Program-made: the position numbers and the translations under genes
Shown: in pieces, positions 7,279 through 15,834 of the stretch
Layout: each line of letters opens with the position of its first letter
Position numbering within the stretch: position 1 is the stretch's first letter
The notes under the pieces: model-generated
What the model was told of the DNA's origin: nothing
Databases searched by the model: none
The model's input: the letters and a program-made list of their open reading frames with translations, nothing else
NCBI GenBank assembly: GCA_963663025.1
Contig: OY760073.1
Span: forward strand, 1,054,001 to 1,118,000
DNA from: JAGWBF01 sp963663025
GTDB lineage: Bacteria; Chloroflexota; Dehalococcoidia; Lucifugimonadales; JAGWBF01
DNA: 64,000 nucleotides
Reading direction: 5' to 3'

Positions 7279-8769
7279 ATGACCACGTCCTCGACGGTCG
7301 GGCAGAAGCTGTGGAACTACTGCAACATCCTGCGGGATGCCGGGTTGTCCTACGGCGACTACCTGGAGCAGCTCACCTACCTGATCTTCCTCAAGATGAT
7401 GGATGAGCGCAGCCGCCCGCCCTACACCCTGCTGCCGGACTATCAGCCCCCGCCGGTCTCCGAGGGGTACGGCTGGCCCAGCCTGCTGGAGCGGAACGGC
7501 CAGGAGTTGGAGACCCACTACCGCAATGTGCTGGAGACCCTGGGCAAGCAGCGGGGCACGCTGGGCGTGATATTCGGCAAGGCCCAGAACAGGATACAGG
7601 AACCACAAATGCTGACGAGGCTCATCAAGGAGCTGATCGACAGGGAGAACTGGTCGGCCATGAGCGCGGACGTGAAGGGCGACGCCTATGAGTCGCTGCT
7701 GGAGCGGAACGCCCAGGATGTGAAGACGGGGGCGGGGCAGTACTTCACGCCGCGCCCGCTGATACAGGCCATCGTGGACGTCATGCGCCCGCAACCGGGC
7801 AGCGACATCTGCGACCCGGCGTGCGGGACGGGCGGTTTCCTGCTGGCGGCCCACGACTATATCGAGAAGAACAACCCGCTGATGGACCAGGGGCAGAAGG
7901 TCCATCTTAAGGACAAGGCCCTGCACGGGTGGGAGATCGTGGACGGCGCGGCCCGGCTGGGGGTTATGAACCTGTATTTGCGGGGCATCGGCGGGGATGA
8001 GACGAATATCAAGGTCGATGACAGCCTGCGGGACCGTCCCAGCGCCTACTTCGACATGGTGCTGACCAATCCGCCCTTTGGACGCAAGTCCAGCCTGACC
8101 TTCGTCAACAGCGAGGGGGAGTCTGAGCGGGACAGCATGAAGGTGGAGCGCCCGGACTTCTGGGCAACGACCAGCAACAAGCAGCTTAACTTCCTGCAGC
8201 ATGTGCGGTCGTTGCTGAAGATTCACGGGCGGGCGGCCATCGTGGTCCCGGACAACGTGCTGTTCGAGGGGGGTGCGGGGGAGATGGTGCGCCGGAAGCT
8301 GCTGGCGGAGTGCGACGCTCATACCCTGCTGAGGCTGCCCACGGGCGTGTTCTACGCCCAGGGGGTGAAGGCCAACGTGCTGTTCTTCGACCGCAAGCCT
8401 GCCAGCGAGACGCCCTGGACCCGGGAGCTATGGATATACGACCTGCGCACCAACCGGCGCTTCACGCTGAAGGCCAACCCGCTGACCCGGGCCCACCTGG
8501 ACGACTTTGTGGACTGCTACAACCCGGAAGGCCGGCACCAGCGCGGGGAGACGGAGCGGTTCCGTCGGTTCAGCTACGAAGATTTGGTGAAGCGGGACAA
8601 GGCGAACCTGGACATCTTCTGGCTGCGGGATGAGAGCATGGAGGACTCGGCCAACCTGCCGCCTCCCGAGGAGATCGCCGGGGAGATCGTCGAGGACCTG
8701 CGGGCGGCGCTGGAGCAGCTTGAGGAGATAGCGGCGGACCTGGGGACGACGCCTGGGTCAGCTTGCTGA
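7279..8769 (+). CDS. hsdM: Type I DNA methyltransferase subunit M (N6-adenine)
   Basis: This subunit methylates adenine in the target read by HsdS and is the core of the complex. Its 496 residues include the helical HsdM N-terminal domain (about 8-145), then GAGQYFTPRPLIQ. SAM-binding motif I follows (DPACGTGGF, about 178-186), and catalytic motif IV is NPPFG (about 261), the N-P-P-F form of gamma-class N6-adenine enzymes. Length is normal. AAGGA precedes the ATG. The stop overlaps by 12 bp the end of the convergent aldolase gene, which marks the downstream edge of the defence island. Confidence 0.96.
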   Translation: MTTSSTVGQKLWNYCNILRDAGLSYGDYLEQLTYLIFLKMMDERSRPPYTLLPDYQPPPVSEGYGWPSLLERNGQELETHYRNVLETLGKQRGTLGVIFGKAQNRIQEPQMLTRLIKELIDRENWSAMSADVKGDAYESLLERNAQDVKTGAGQYFTPRPLIQAIVDVMRPQPGSDICDPACGTGGFLLAAHDYIEKNNPLMDQGQKVHLKDKALHGWEIVDGAARLGVMNLYLRGIGGDETNIKVDDSLRDRPSAYFDMVLTNPPFGRKSSLTFVNSEGESERDSMKVERPDFWATTSNKQLNFLQHVRSLLKIHGRAAIVVPDNVLFEGGAGEMVRRKLLAECDAHTLLRLPTGVFYAQGVKANVLFFDRKPASETPWTRELWIYDLRTNRRFTLKANPLTRAHLDDFVDCYNPEGRHQRGETERFRRFSYEDLVKRDKANLDIFWLRDESMEDSANLPPPEEIAGEIVEDLRAALEQLEEIAADLGTTPGSAC

Positions 8770-9525
8770 GACGGTCCTGACGGCGGCTGCAGCGGCAGCG
8801 TTCAGCATGTTCATGTCGCTGCCAAGCTGGCACATCATGAACCCCTGGGCGTAGAGCTTGACCGCCTCATCGGCGTTGGATCCGTGATGGCAGGGCACCA
8901 GTCCCGTATCCTTGGCCACGTCCAGCACCCGCTGGCAAGCCCCTGCATGGCGTGGGTCTGCAACAGCGGCAGGTCCGGGTGCCAACCCCAAGGATACTGC
9001 CAGGTCGCCAGGGCCGATATAGAAGCCGTCGATGCCCGGGACCTTGGCTATCTCATCCAGGTTCTCCACGGCCTCCATAGTCTCGATCATCACCAAGACG
9101 ATGATCTCGTCGTTGGCGTGCTGGAGGTAGTCCGGGCCTCCGTAGAAGCGGGCCCGGTTGGGGCCCAGGCTCCTGTACCCCAGGGGCGGATAACGGGAAG
9201 CGCCCGCCGCCCGCACTGCATCATCGTAGTTGTTGACCAGGGGAACGATGACGCCGTAAGCCCCGGCGTCCAGGACGAACTGGACCTCCTTAGGGTCGTT
9301 CCAGGCCAGCCGGACCATGGGCACCGTCTCGGTGGTGGAGATGGCTTGGAGACACGCGATGGCCACGTCGGGGGTAACGCCCATGCCGTGCTGCATGTCG
9401 ATGATCAGGACATCGTAGCCGGCGTTGGCCATGGCTTCGGCGACGTACGGGCTTCCTGAGGATAGCCAGCCGGCGGTGGCGGGTCTCCCTTGATTCCACA
9501 TCTGTTTGATCTTGTTGGGCCTCAT
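8758..9525 (-). CDS. HpcH/HpaI-family class II aldolase
   Basis: This 255-residue TIM-barrel enzyme belongs to the HpcH/HpaI aldolase/citrate lyase family, which cleaves 2-keto-3-deoxy acids with a divalent metal. Visible signatures are DVLIIDMQHGMG (region of the base and His), VPMVRLAWNDP, and GYRSLGPNRA. Metal-ligand segments are VMIETMEAVENLDEI (Glu) and GFYIGPGDLAVSLG (Asp). The family normally has Arg in GxRG; here GYRSLG. The AGGGAGG before the ATG fixes the start. Its 3' end overlaps hsdM convergently by 12 bp. The next minus-strand gene upstream is a flavoenzyme 40 bp away, so they may form an operon. Confidence 0.88.
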   Translation of the reverse strand: MRPNKIKQMWNQGRPATAGWLSSGSPYVAEAMANAGYDVLIIDMQHGMGVTPDVAIACLQAISTTETVPMVRLAWNDPKEVQFVLDAGAYGVIVPLVNNYDDAVRAAGASRYPPLGYRSLGPNRARFYGGPDYLQHANDEIIVLVMIETMEAVENLDEIAKVPGIDGFYIGPGDLAVSLGLAPGPAAVADPRHAGACQRVLDVAKDTGLVPCHHGSNADEAVKLYAQGFMMCQLGSDMNMLNAAAAAAVRTVSAS

Positions 9526-9564
9526 CGTTCCCTCCTTGTTGGCGCTCGCTGACTACGCGGCTTT

Positions 9565-10737
9565 CTAGTACAGGCCCTCGGGTTCCAGGCCCATGTAGAA
9601 CTGGCCGGCGGTCTCGTAGTGGGCCATGCGCCCCTGTATCTGCTGGGTGATTACGTGGATGTCCTGGAAGCGGCGTTGGATGGGGTTGGAGCCGAAGATG
9701 GCGTCGGCGCCGCAGATGTTGTAGGCGATGTCCACCACGTCGGCCGACATACGGATGGCGTTGGTGGCGGCCAGCCTGAGCCTTATTCTCTGCTCCACAC
9801 TCAGGCTGCCGTCCCGGCAGGCGCTCTCCCATGCCGACCCGGCTGCCTCCAGCAGGAAGGCCCTCGCCGAAGACCAAGTGGCCTCGGCTTGGCCCACCTG
9901 GCGCTGGACGGCGGAGCTCTTGCTCAGGACCGACTGGTCTCCCCTGGGGGTCTTGCGGCTCGCCAGTTCGAGAGCGACGTTCAGGCCCGCCCGGGCAACC
10001 CCCAGGGCAACGCAGGCGAAACCCGATGCGAACTTCAGGCTGATGGGAAGGATGTACAAGGGGCCGTCGTTCCAGGGCGGGTCCGTGGGGCCGAAGGTAC
10101 GGGACTGGGGGACGAAGAGGCCCTTTACTTCGAAACTGAAGCTGCCGGTGCCCCGCAGCCCGTTCACATCCCAGACGTCGATCATGGTGGCTTCTTCCTT
10201 TTTGAACACCATGAGCTTCATGTCTTCGGGCTTTTCCCGTATGCCGTCGCCCTCACCTATGGGCGTTAGGGACGCCAGCCAGCCGGCGTGGCGGCACCCG
10301 CTGCTGAAGTTCCAGCGCCCGGTGAGCAGGTAACCGCCGTCGCAGGGGATAGCGCAGGCCGGGGATGGAGGACCGTTGGCCACCACCGCCCTCTGTTCCC
10401 GCCATATCTCCTGGGCTGTCTCTTTGGGCATGATGGCAGAGTGGGTGGCAAAGACGTTGTTCTGGTTTATGCACCAGCCGGTACTGCCGTCGGCCTCGCC
10501 GAAGGTCTGCACGATGGCCAGGTATTGGAGAAAGTCCAGCTCAGCGCCGCCCAGAGCACGGGGGACGAGCAGGCGGAACAGGCCCCGGTCGGCCAGGGCG
10601 TTGGCCAGCCGGACCGGGAGCTCCCGGGTGCGGTTGATCTCCTCGGAGGCGGCATGCACCTGGGGGGCCATCTCACCGGCGAGGTCGAGGTAGGCGTCGC
10701 CGGTCAGGGGCGATGAGGTAACGGCGCCGTCGGTCAT
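9565..10737 (-). CDS. Acyl-CoA dehydrogenase-fold flavin monooxygenase (HsaA/HpaB-like)
   Basis: This 390-residue protein has the acyl-CoA dehydrogenase fold of flavin-dependent hydroxylases rather than a true dehydrogenase. It shows LFRLLVPRALGGAELDF and GSTGWCINQNN, and the middle beta domain contains GGYLLTGRWNFSSGCRHA. The C-terminal helical domain is of type 2, with ICGADAIFGSNPIQRRFQDI. The enzymes with this layout use reduced flavin from a partner reductase. Its ATG shares bases with the stop of the upstream VOC gene (TGATG at 10739-10735), so the two are translationally coupled. A longer upstream start is unlikely. Substrate is unknown, but aromatic or steroid-like compounds fit the family. 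Confidence 0.82.
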   Translation of the reverse strand: MTDGAVTSSPLTGDAYLDLAGEMAPQVHAASEEINRTRELPVRLANALADRGLFRLLVPRALGGAELDFLQYLAIVQTFGEADGSTGWCINQNNVFATHSAIMPKETAQEIWREQRAVVANGPPSPACAIPCDGGYLLTGRWNFSSGCRHAGWLASLTPIGEGDGIREKPEDMKLMVFKKEEATMIDVWDVNGLRGTGSFSFEVKGLFVPQSRTFGPTDPPWNDGPLYILPISLKFASGFACVALGVARAGLNVALELASRKTPRGDQSVLSKSSAVQRQVGQAEATWSSARAFLLEAAGSAWESACRDGSLSVEQRIRLRLAATNAIRMSADVVDIAYNICGADAIFGSNPIQRRFQDIHVITQQIQGRMAHYETAGQFYMGLEPEGLY

Positions 10738-11174
10738 CAGGACTGGACGATCTCTTGGAAAGAAGGCTCGGGCATGCCCTTCTGCCACGAAACGTCTCTC
10801 AGCTCCAGGCGATTCCCACTGGGGTCGAGGAAGTATAGCTCCCGCCCGGGGAAGTGACCGCCCTCCCGGTATTGCAGGTCCACGACGGGGACTTTTTCCT
10901 GATCGAACAGCTTGCAGGCCTCGTAGAGGCTTTCGGGGCTGACGTTGAAGGAGTAGTGCACCCCGTCATCCCTGTCGGCGATGTCATCGACGGGGGTCTT
11001 GCGCTCGCACAGAAGGATATTGGTGTCGCCAAAGCCGAAGCAGGTCATGTTGGACCTGCCCAGCTGGCCTCGGTTCTCCAGACCCAGGATTTCGCCGTAG
11101 AACTTGACCGACTCTTCCATATCGTTGACGGGGATGGCCCAGTGGGTGATCCCCTCGATTGCTAGCTTGCCCAT
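10737..11174 (-). CDS. VOC-family (glyoxalase/dioxygenase-fold) protein
   Basis: This 145-residue vicinal-oxygen-chelate protein begins GITHWAIPVNDMEESVKFYG, which supplies the first metal His. HYSFNV and then LYFLDPSGNRLELRD provide the second-half His and Glu. This matches extradiol-dioxygenase or fosfomycin-resistance-like single-unit VOC proteins. The start at 11174 is preferred because AGGAGG lies 9 nt upstream; the longer frame adds a low-complexity N-terminus. It is coupled by TGATG to the downstream flavin monooxygenase, suggesting joint action in ring or C-C bond cleavage. Confidence 0.85.
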   Translation of the reverse strand: MGKLAIEGITHWAIPVNDMEESVKFYGEILGLENRGQLGRSNMTCFGFGDTNILLCERKTPVDDIADRDDGVHYSFNVSPESLYEACKLFDQEKVPVVDLQYREGGHFPGRELYFLDPSGNRLELRDVSWQKGMPEPSFQEIVQS

Positions 11175-11266
11175 AGCCTGCCTCCTGGTGCAAATGGCCT
11201 TGGTCAGATGCCTGCATTCTACCATGCAGGCGGCGCCTTCGGGAGCACGGGTAAGACTCCCTGGCC

Positions 11267-11295
11267 TTGAGTAAAGCTGGGATGCCAACTAGAAT
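11267..11295 (+). promoter_or_regulatory. Sigma-70-type promoter of LLM oxidoreductase gene
   Basis: A -35 TTGAGT (11267-11272) and a -10 TAGAAT (11290-11295) are separated by exactly 17 bp. They sit about 55 bp upstream of the ATG at 11350. No other gene follows on this strand before that ATG. Confidence 0.65.
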
Positions 11296-11349
11296 CCTAC
11301 CGGAGTCGTCTACGGAGATGCTCCAGTACCACCAGGAAGGTCAACAGCC

Positions 11350-12273
11350 ATGCAGTACGGCATCAACATTCCCCAGTTGTTCTCCTCAGACACGTTCGAC
11401 GCAGATATGCTGAGACGCTATCTCGCCATGGTCGAGGAGAAGGGTTTCCACAGCGCATGGGTTATGGAGCGGGTGGTGGGAACACCCCCGGCCCTGGACC
11501 CGCTGGTGCTGCTAACCTATGCGGCAGCCAACACATCCAGGATCACCCTGGGGTCGAACATCATCATACCGGTGCTGAGGAACCCGGTGATCCTGGCCAA
11601 GAGCCTGTCCAGCATCGACCATCTGTGCGAGGGAAGGCTGATAGTCGGCTTGGCCTTCGGAGGGTTCACCCAGGAGCCCTACTATCCCGCATTCGGTGTG
11701 GCCGCCAAGACCGCAGGCAGCCGCTTCGAGGAGGGTGTGCAGATCATGAAGAAGCTGTGGACCGAGGAGCGGACGACCTTCCAGGGGCGGTTCTGGCAGC
11801 TCGACGACATGGAGATAACTCCCAAGCCTCTGCAGAAGCCCCACCCGCCGATCTGGTTCGGCGCCCACGCCCCGTCGGCCCTCAAGCGGGCTGTCCGTAT
11901 GGGGGATGGCTGGACAGGGTCATCCATCCTGTCCACAAAGCGTTTTACCGAAGAGCTGGACCTGCTCAAGGGTTACCTGGAAGCCGAAGGACGGGACCCT
12001 GGCGCCTTCAAGAAGTCGAAGCGGGTGTACATCGCCGTCGATAACGACAAAGACCGGGCAGCGTCCCATATGCGGGACTATTTCGGGAAGATGTACGGGA
12101 ACCCGGACCTGGGGTTGGAGGCGGGGACCTACGGCAGCCCGGGAGAGTGCGTCGAGGACTTGGCCGAACTAACGCAAATGGGCTTGGACGAGATCATCCT
12201 GGATGTGGTCTATGACGAGATGGAGCAGGCCCAGAGGCTGGCGGAGGAAGTGGTGCCCAACCTACCGGCCTAG
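11350..12273 (+). CDS. LLM-class flavin-dependent oxidoreductase
   Basis: This 307-residue luciferase-like monooxygenase family TIM barrel is likely F420- or FMN-dependent. Visible features are the N-terminal MQYGINIPQLFSSDTF, KGFHSAWVMERV, and LTYAAANTSRITLGSNIIIP. Downstream lie GRLIVGLAFGG, the LDDMEITPKPLQKPHPPIWF strand and a C-terminal ELTQMGLDEIILDVVYDE. GGAAGG lies upstream of the ATG and a good promoter further up. It stands alone on this strand between two minus-strand VOC genes. A second LLM gene at 44404-45429 is only distantly similar. The substrate cannot be read from sequence. Confidence 0.88.
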   Translation: MQYGINIPQLFSSDTFDADMLRRYLAMVEEKGFHSAWVMERVVGTPPALDPLVLLTYAAANTSRITLGSNIIIPVLRNPVILAKSLSSIDHLCEGRLIVGLAFGGFTQEPYYPAFGVAAKTAGSRFEEGVQIMKKLWTEERTTFQGRFWQLDDMEITPKPLQKPHPPIWFGAHAPSALKRAVRMGDGWTGSSILSTKRFTEELDLLKGYLEAEGRDPGAFKKSKRVYIAVDNDKDRAASHMRDYFGKMYGNPDLGLEAGTYGSPGECVEDLAELTQMGLDEIILDVVYDEMEQAQRLAEEVVPNLPA

Positions 12274-12343
12274 AGGCGTGTGATGGGAATGGGCGCGCGT
12301 AGGCTTTAGGGCGCTGAAGCGTACCCGTCATCGAGAACCAGCC

Positions 12344-12778
12344 CTAGAGAGAAATGCCCTCCCAGCCCGACTCGGACATGTCAATGATTACACCGTCGGG
12401 CCCGCGGAACTTTACCTCGGCGTAGTTGGGCCCCGACCCGGCACCTGTGTTGTGTCCGAAGAGTCCGCCGGTGCCCGGCTCGGCGATGCGGGTAAGCCTT
12501 TCGCCCCCGGCCTCCTCTACGCGCTCAGCGTAGCTCGCCATGTCTTCCACGTAGAATCCGAAATGATGGATCCCACTGAAATTGGGGCCGTGGGCGCCGA
12601 CGTCGGGGTCGTCGTCGGTCTTGAAGTTGAGGATGGCCATGTTGATGACGCCGTCGCTGAGGAACACCTGGCCCTTGACGTCCCGCTTCAGCTCTTCCAT
12701 GCCAAAGACCGCCTTGTAGAAGTCGGCAACCTTGCCTGGATTTTCCGTTGTCAGCGCTATATGTCGCAGCTTGCCCAT
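12344..12778 (-). CDS. VOC-family protein (glyoxalase/extradiol dioxygenase-like)
   Basis: This 144-residue VOC-fold protein starts MGKLRHIALTTENPGKVADF (first metal His). ISGIHHFGFYVEDMASYAER marks the second beta-alpha-beta-beta-beta module. NYAEVKFRGPDGVIIDMSES closes with the metal Glu. GGAGG lies 6 nt before the ATG at 12778, which is preferred to the upstream alternative. It is similar in size to, but diverged from, the VOC gene at 10737-11174. Likely a metal-dependent lyase or dioxygenase of unknown substrate. Confidence 0.85.
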   Translation of the reverse strand: MGKLRHIALTTENPGKVADFYKAVFGMEELKRDVKGQVFLSDGVINMAILNFKTDDDPDVGAHGPNFSGIHHFGFYVEDMASYAERVEEAGGERLTRIAEPGTGGLFGHNTGAGSGPNYAEVKFRGPDGVIIDMSESGWEGISL

Positions 12779-12867
12779 CTCATACCTCCATGCAGGTGCT
12801 GGTCTTTGACTCAACGGTAAGACCCGCCCTGATCCTCTGTCAAGTTGGCTCCGATTAGCACAGACAG

Positions 12868-13434
12868 CTAGCGGTCAGCGGACTTGAGCAGGCCCGAGTG
12901 CTTCTCGCGCAGCTTCTTGACCTTAGGGTCGATGACGAAGCGGCAGTACATCTGGTCGGGATTGCTCCGGTAGAAGGACTGGTGGTACCCCTCGGCGTTG
13001 TAGAAGGTCCCCAGGGGGGCGATCTCGGTCACGATGGGACCGGGCCACACCTTGGCATCGTCCAGTCGCTGTACCGTCTCCCGGGCTACCCGTTCTTGCT
13101 CCTCGTCGTGGTAGTAGATGGCCGAGCGGTACTGGGTGCCCGAATCGGCGCCCTGCCGGTTCAGCGTAGTGGGGTCATGGTAGGCGAAGAACAGCTCCAG
13201 CACGGTCTCGTAGGACAGCACTCCCGGATCGTAATGCACCTGCACCGCCTCGGCGTGGCCGGTCATCCCGGTGCAGACCGCGCGGTAATCTGGGTTTTCG
13301 GTCCTCCCACCGGTGTACCCGGAAACGACCTTGTGCACCCCCTCGACCATGTCGAAGACCGCCTCAACACACCAGAAGCAACCTCCGGCCAGGGTAGCGG
13401 TCTGCAGGTTGGAATTCACTTCGTTTACCCCCAC
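12868..13434 (-). CDS. msrA: Peptide methionine sulfoxide reductase A
   Basis: This enzyme reduces methionine-S-sulfoxide in proteins. The 188-residue protein carries the catalytic motif GGCFWCVEA near residue 18, then GYTGGRTENPDYRAVCTG and GHAEAVQVHYDP. Later it has DSGTQYRSAIYYHDEEQ and FYNAEGYHQSFY, all standard for MsrA. No MsrB is fused or adjacent. No additional resolving Cys pair is evident at the C-terminus, which ends KKLREKHSGLLKSADR. It is the last gene of a minus-strand run behind two SDRs, 28 bp after the first of them. Confidence 0.96.
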   Translation of the reverse strand: MGVNEVNSNLQTATLAGGCFWCVEAVFDMVEGVHKVVSGYTGGRTENPDYRAVCTGMTGHAEAVQVHYDPGVLSYETVLELFFAYHDPTTLNRQGADSGTQYRSAIYYHDEEQERVARETVQRLDDAKVWPGPIVTEIAPLGTFYNAEGYHQSFYRSNPDQMYCRFVIDPKVKKLREKHSGLLKSADR

Positions 13435-13462
13435 GGTGATGTTCAGGCAGGCGCCCTTGTCC

Positions 13463-14221
13463 TTAGCCCCGTCCGATAAAGGGCATCTTGGTTGCCATGA
13501 CGGTCAGGAACTGCACGTTGGCATCCAGGGGCAGGCTGGCCATGTACAGCACAGCATTTGCCACATGTTCGGGGTCCATGGTGGGTTCCACTTCAATGGC
13601 GCCGTTAGGCTGAAGGATGCCCCTCTTCATGTTGGCCGCAATGGCTGTGTCAGCGTTGCCGATGTCGATCTGGCCGCAGGCGATGTCGTACTTGCGCCCG
13701 TCCAGGGATGTGGACTTGGTGAGTCCGGTGATGGCGTGCTTGGTTGCAGTGTAGGGCGCCGAGTTGGGCCTTGGCGTGTGGGCGGCTATAGATCCGTTGT
13801 TGATGATGCGTCCGCCCATAGGAGTCTGGGACTTCATGATCTTGAAGGCTTCCTGGGTGCAGAGAAAAGACCCGGTCAGGTTGATATCGACCACCGTCTT
13901 CCACTGCTCGTAGGTCATATCTTCCAGGAGGGTTGGCGGGGGCCCCACTCCGGCGTTGTTGAACAGCAGGTCCAGCCTGCCGTACTGTCCCTTCATTTTT
14001 TCGAAGAGGCGCACAACTGATGCCGGGTCCCCTACATCGGTAGGGACAACAAGGGCTTGTGAGCTGTAAGGCCCAGATTCCGACACGGTAGCTTCAAGGA
14101 GCTCGGTCCGCCGTCCGGCGAGGGCAACGCAATAACCTTCTCGCAACAAAGCCAGGGATGCCGCCTTGCCTATGCCGGTCCCTGCCCCTGTAACAACAGC
14201 TACTCTTCGTGGATTCTCCAT
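13463..14221 (-). CDS. Short-chain dehydrogenase/reductase
   Basis: This 252-residue Rossmann-fold oxidoreductase has the nucleotide-binding TGAGTGIGKAA near residue 11. Other markers are LLFNNAGVG, INNGSIAAHTP (catalytic Ser region) and APYTATKHAI (catalytic Tyr-x-x-x-Lys). AGRRTELL at the end of beta-2, rather than an acidic residue, suggests NADP(H) preference. The gene starts 11 bp after another SDR (14233-15063) and precedes msrA, so the three are probably one transcript. Substrate unknown. Confidence 0.9.
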   Translation of the reverse strand: MENPRRVAVVTGAGTGIGKAASLALLREGYCVALAGRRTELLEATVSESGPYSSQALVVPTDVGDPASVVRLFEKMKGQYGRLDLLFNNAGVGPPPTLLEDMTYEQWKTVVDINLTGSFLCTQEAFKIMKSQTPMGGRIINNGSIAAHTPRPNSAPYTATKHAITGLTKSTSLDGRKYDIACGQIDIGNADTAIAANMKRGILQPNGAIEVEPTMDPEHVANAVLYMASLPLDANVQFLTVMATKMPFIGRG

Positions 14222-14232
14222 AGCCTTGGCTC

Positions 14233-15063
14233 TTAGGTGCCCGGCTGCCCGTATTGCTGCTGTGAGAGGGTGCTGTAGGTTACCGGCGACAGGGACAGCA
14301 GTCCTCCGTCAACCGGAAGCACCACGCCCGAAACCCAGCGCGCGTCGTCGCTGGCCAGGTACAGGGCTCCAGCGGCGATGTCCCAAGCCGTCCCTTCGGT
14401 ACCCAGGGGAGATGCCTCCCGGCGTATCTCCCGCAACCCATCGTCCATCCTTGGGGCCACCATGGGCGTATAGACCAAGCCCGGGGCTATGCAGTTGACC
14501 CGGATGTTGTCCTTTCCGTGGTCCGCCGCCATGGACATGGTGAGGCCGATCACGGCGGCCTTCGAGGTTGTGTACGGCGTGCTGCTGTGGGCCCTGAGCC
14601 CGGCGATGGAGGAGATGTTGATGATGGAGCCGCCCCCAGTTTCGATCATGCGAGGGATGGCGTACCGGCTGGTCAGGACGATGCTCTTGACGTTCACCAT
14701 CATCACATGGTCCCAGTCCTCTTCGCTGACCTCCAGCACGCTCCCCCGACGGGAGATACCCACGTTGTTGTCCACGACATCCAGGCGTCCGTAGCGTTCG
14801 ACGGAGGCTTCGACCATGCGATGGCAGTCGTCGGCGCGGGTCACGTCTGCTTCGAAGACCGATGCTTCGCCGCCCTCCTCCAGGATCATGGCGAGGGTCT
14901 CTTCGGCTCGTTCCCTGACCTGGTCAACGACCAGCACCTTGGCTCCCTCGCGGGCGAACAGGACGGAGGCGGCTTTGCCATTGCCGATGCCCGGCCCGCT
15001 GGACCCGGCGCCTGTGACGATGGCGACCTTGCCCGCCAGTCTGCCTTCTTTAGAATCTACCAA
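14233..15063 (-). CDS. Short-chain dehydrogenase/reductase
   Basis: This 276-residue SDR has an expanded glycine loop, VTGAGSSGPGIGNGKAAS. It also shows KVLVVDQVRERAEE (Asp after beta-2, suggesting NAD), DVVDNNVGIS, INISSIAGLRAH and TPYTTSKAAV with the catalytic Tyr and Lys. Translation appears to start at TTG (15063) preceded by AGGGGAA; no ATG fits. It ends in a non-conserved tail (TYSTLSQQQYGQPGT). It is likely co-transcribed with the SDR 11 bp downstream and the TPP-enzyme gene upstream. Confidence 0.88.
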   Translation of the reverse strand: MVDSKEGRLAGKVAIVTGAGSSGPGIGNGKAASVLFAREGAKVLVVDQVRERAEETLAMILEEGGEASVFEADVTRADDCHRMVEASVERYGRLDVVDNNVGISRRGSVLEVSEEDWDHVMMVNVKSIVLTSRYAIPRMIETGGGSIINISSIAGLRAHSSTPYTTSKAAVIGLTMSMAADHGKDNIRVNCIAPGLVYTPMVAPRMDDGLREIRREASPLGTEGTAWDIAAGALYLASDDARWVSGVVLPVDGGLLSLSPVTYSTLSQQQYGQPGT

Positions 15064-15121
15064 TACGTTCCCCTGGTCATCGTGATGTGTGGGGCCTCTA
15101 GGGGCCTATCTGACTGGCCGC

Positions 15122-15706
15122 TTAGGAGCCGAATTCGTCCATCAAGTCGGAGACAGCTTCGTTCAGGCTGCGCCCCGCACCGCTACGAGTCGCGATGCGC
15201 TCCTCCGCTAACCGGATGTTCGGAACGGTCTTGATGCTCACCAGCACAGGGCCTGGCTGCTCGAATATCTGGGACGCCTGGGTGGAGAACTCCTCCAGGT
15301 CGTCGAACTCGTAGCTGCTGGCGTAGCCCGCTTCCTTGGCCAAGCCGGCGTAGCTGGTAACACCATTTCCCGGCACAGGCTGCCCGCCGGTGGTGCCGTA
15401 AATGCCGTTGTCCATTACGAAGTGGTACATGTTCTTCGGTGCCTTGTTGGCGATGGTTACCAGGGTGCCCATGTTCATGATGAGGCTGCCGTCGCCATCG
15501 AATACGATTACCTTGGTGTCGGGCTGGCTCAGGCATACCCCAAGGGCGAAGGAAGAGGTCTTCCCCATGGCGCCGCTGATGGCGATATCCCGCTTGATGT
15601 TGTTCGATACTTCCTTCCAGCCGACGGTGGCCCGCATGGTGGGCACAATCACGGCATCGCCCCGGTACTTCTCTATGACACCCATCAGATCGACCTGGTT
15701 GATCAT
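15122..15706 (-). CDS. TPP-binding decarboxylase beta-type subunit, without adjacent alpha subunit
   Basis: This 194-residue protein resembles the C-terminal, pyrophosphate-binding half of TPP enzymes as in sulfopyruvate decarboxylase beta (ComE-like). The TPP motif is FDGDGSLIMNMGTLVTIANK with the distal Asn in HFVMDNGIYG, and metal-binding Asp and Asn are intact. The ATG at 15706 has GGAGGA 8 nt upstream. No alpha (PYR-domain) gene is next to it; the only alpha-type gene in the window is at 18999-19544, beside a second beta gene. It may share that alpha subunit or act with an unseen one. Confidence 0.82.
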   Translation of the reverse strand: MINQVDLMGVIEKYRGDAVIVPTMRATVGWKEVSNNIKRDIAISGAMGKTSSFALGVCLSQPDTKVIVFDGDGSLIMNMGTLVTIANKAPKNMYHFVMDNGIYGTTGGQPVPGNGVTSYAGLAKEAGYASSYEFDDLEEFSTQASQIFEQPGPVLVSIKTVPNIRLAEERIATRSGAGRSLNEAVSDLMDEFGS

Positions 15707-15834
15707 GTGCAACTTCCTCCTGTATGGCCTGCTTTAGAACCCCACTACTTTACCACAGGAACCCCCCCTTGGGTTGAAGCTGTTGTGTGGGGATGCCGAA
15801 ATAGTGATATCATCTGACGGCGTAGGAGGCATAG

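Noticed and set aside
7276..8322. 348-codon minus-strand frame
   Set aside because: Antisense shadow of hsdM; the plus-strand protein carries all catalytic motifs.
8758..8769. Overlap of hsdM and the aldolase as a sign of frameshift
   Set aside because: Both proteins end naturally for their families; a short convergent overlap is normal in a compact genome.
10738..10788. Longer N-terminus of the flavin monooxygenase
   Set aside because: TGATG coupling at 10739-10735 and normal family length support the start at 10737; the extension overlaps the end of the VOC gene.
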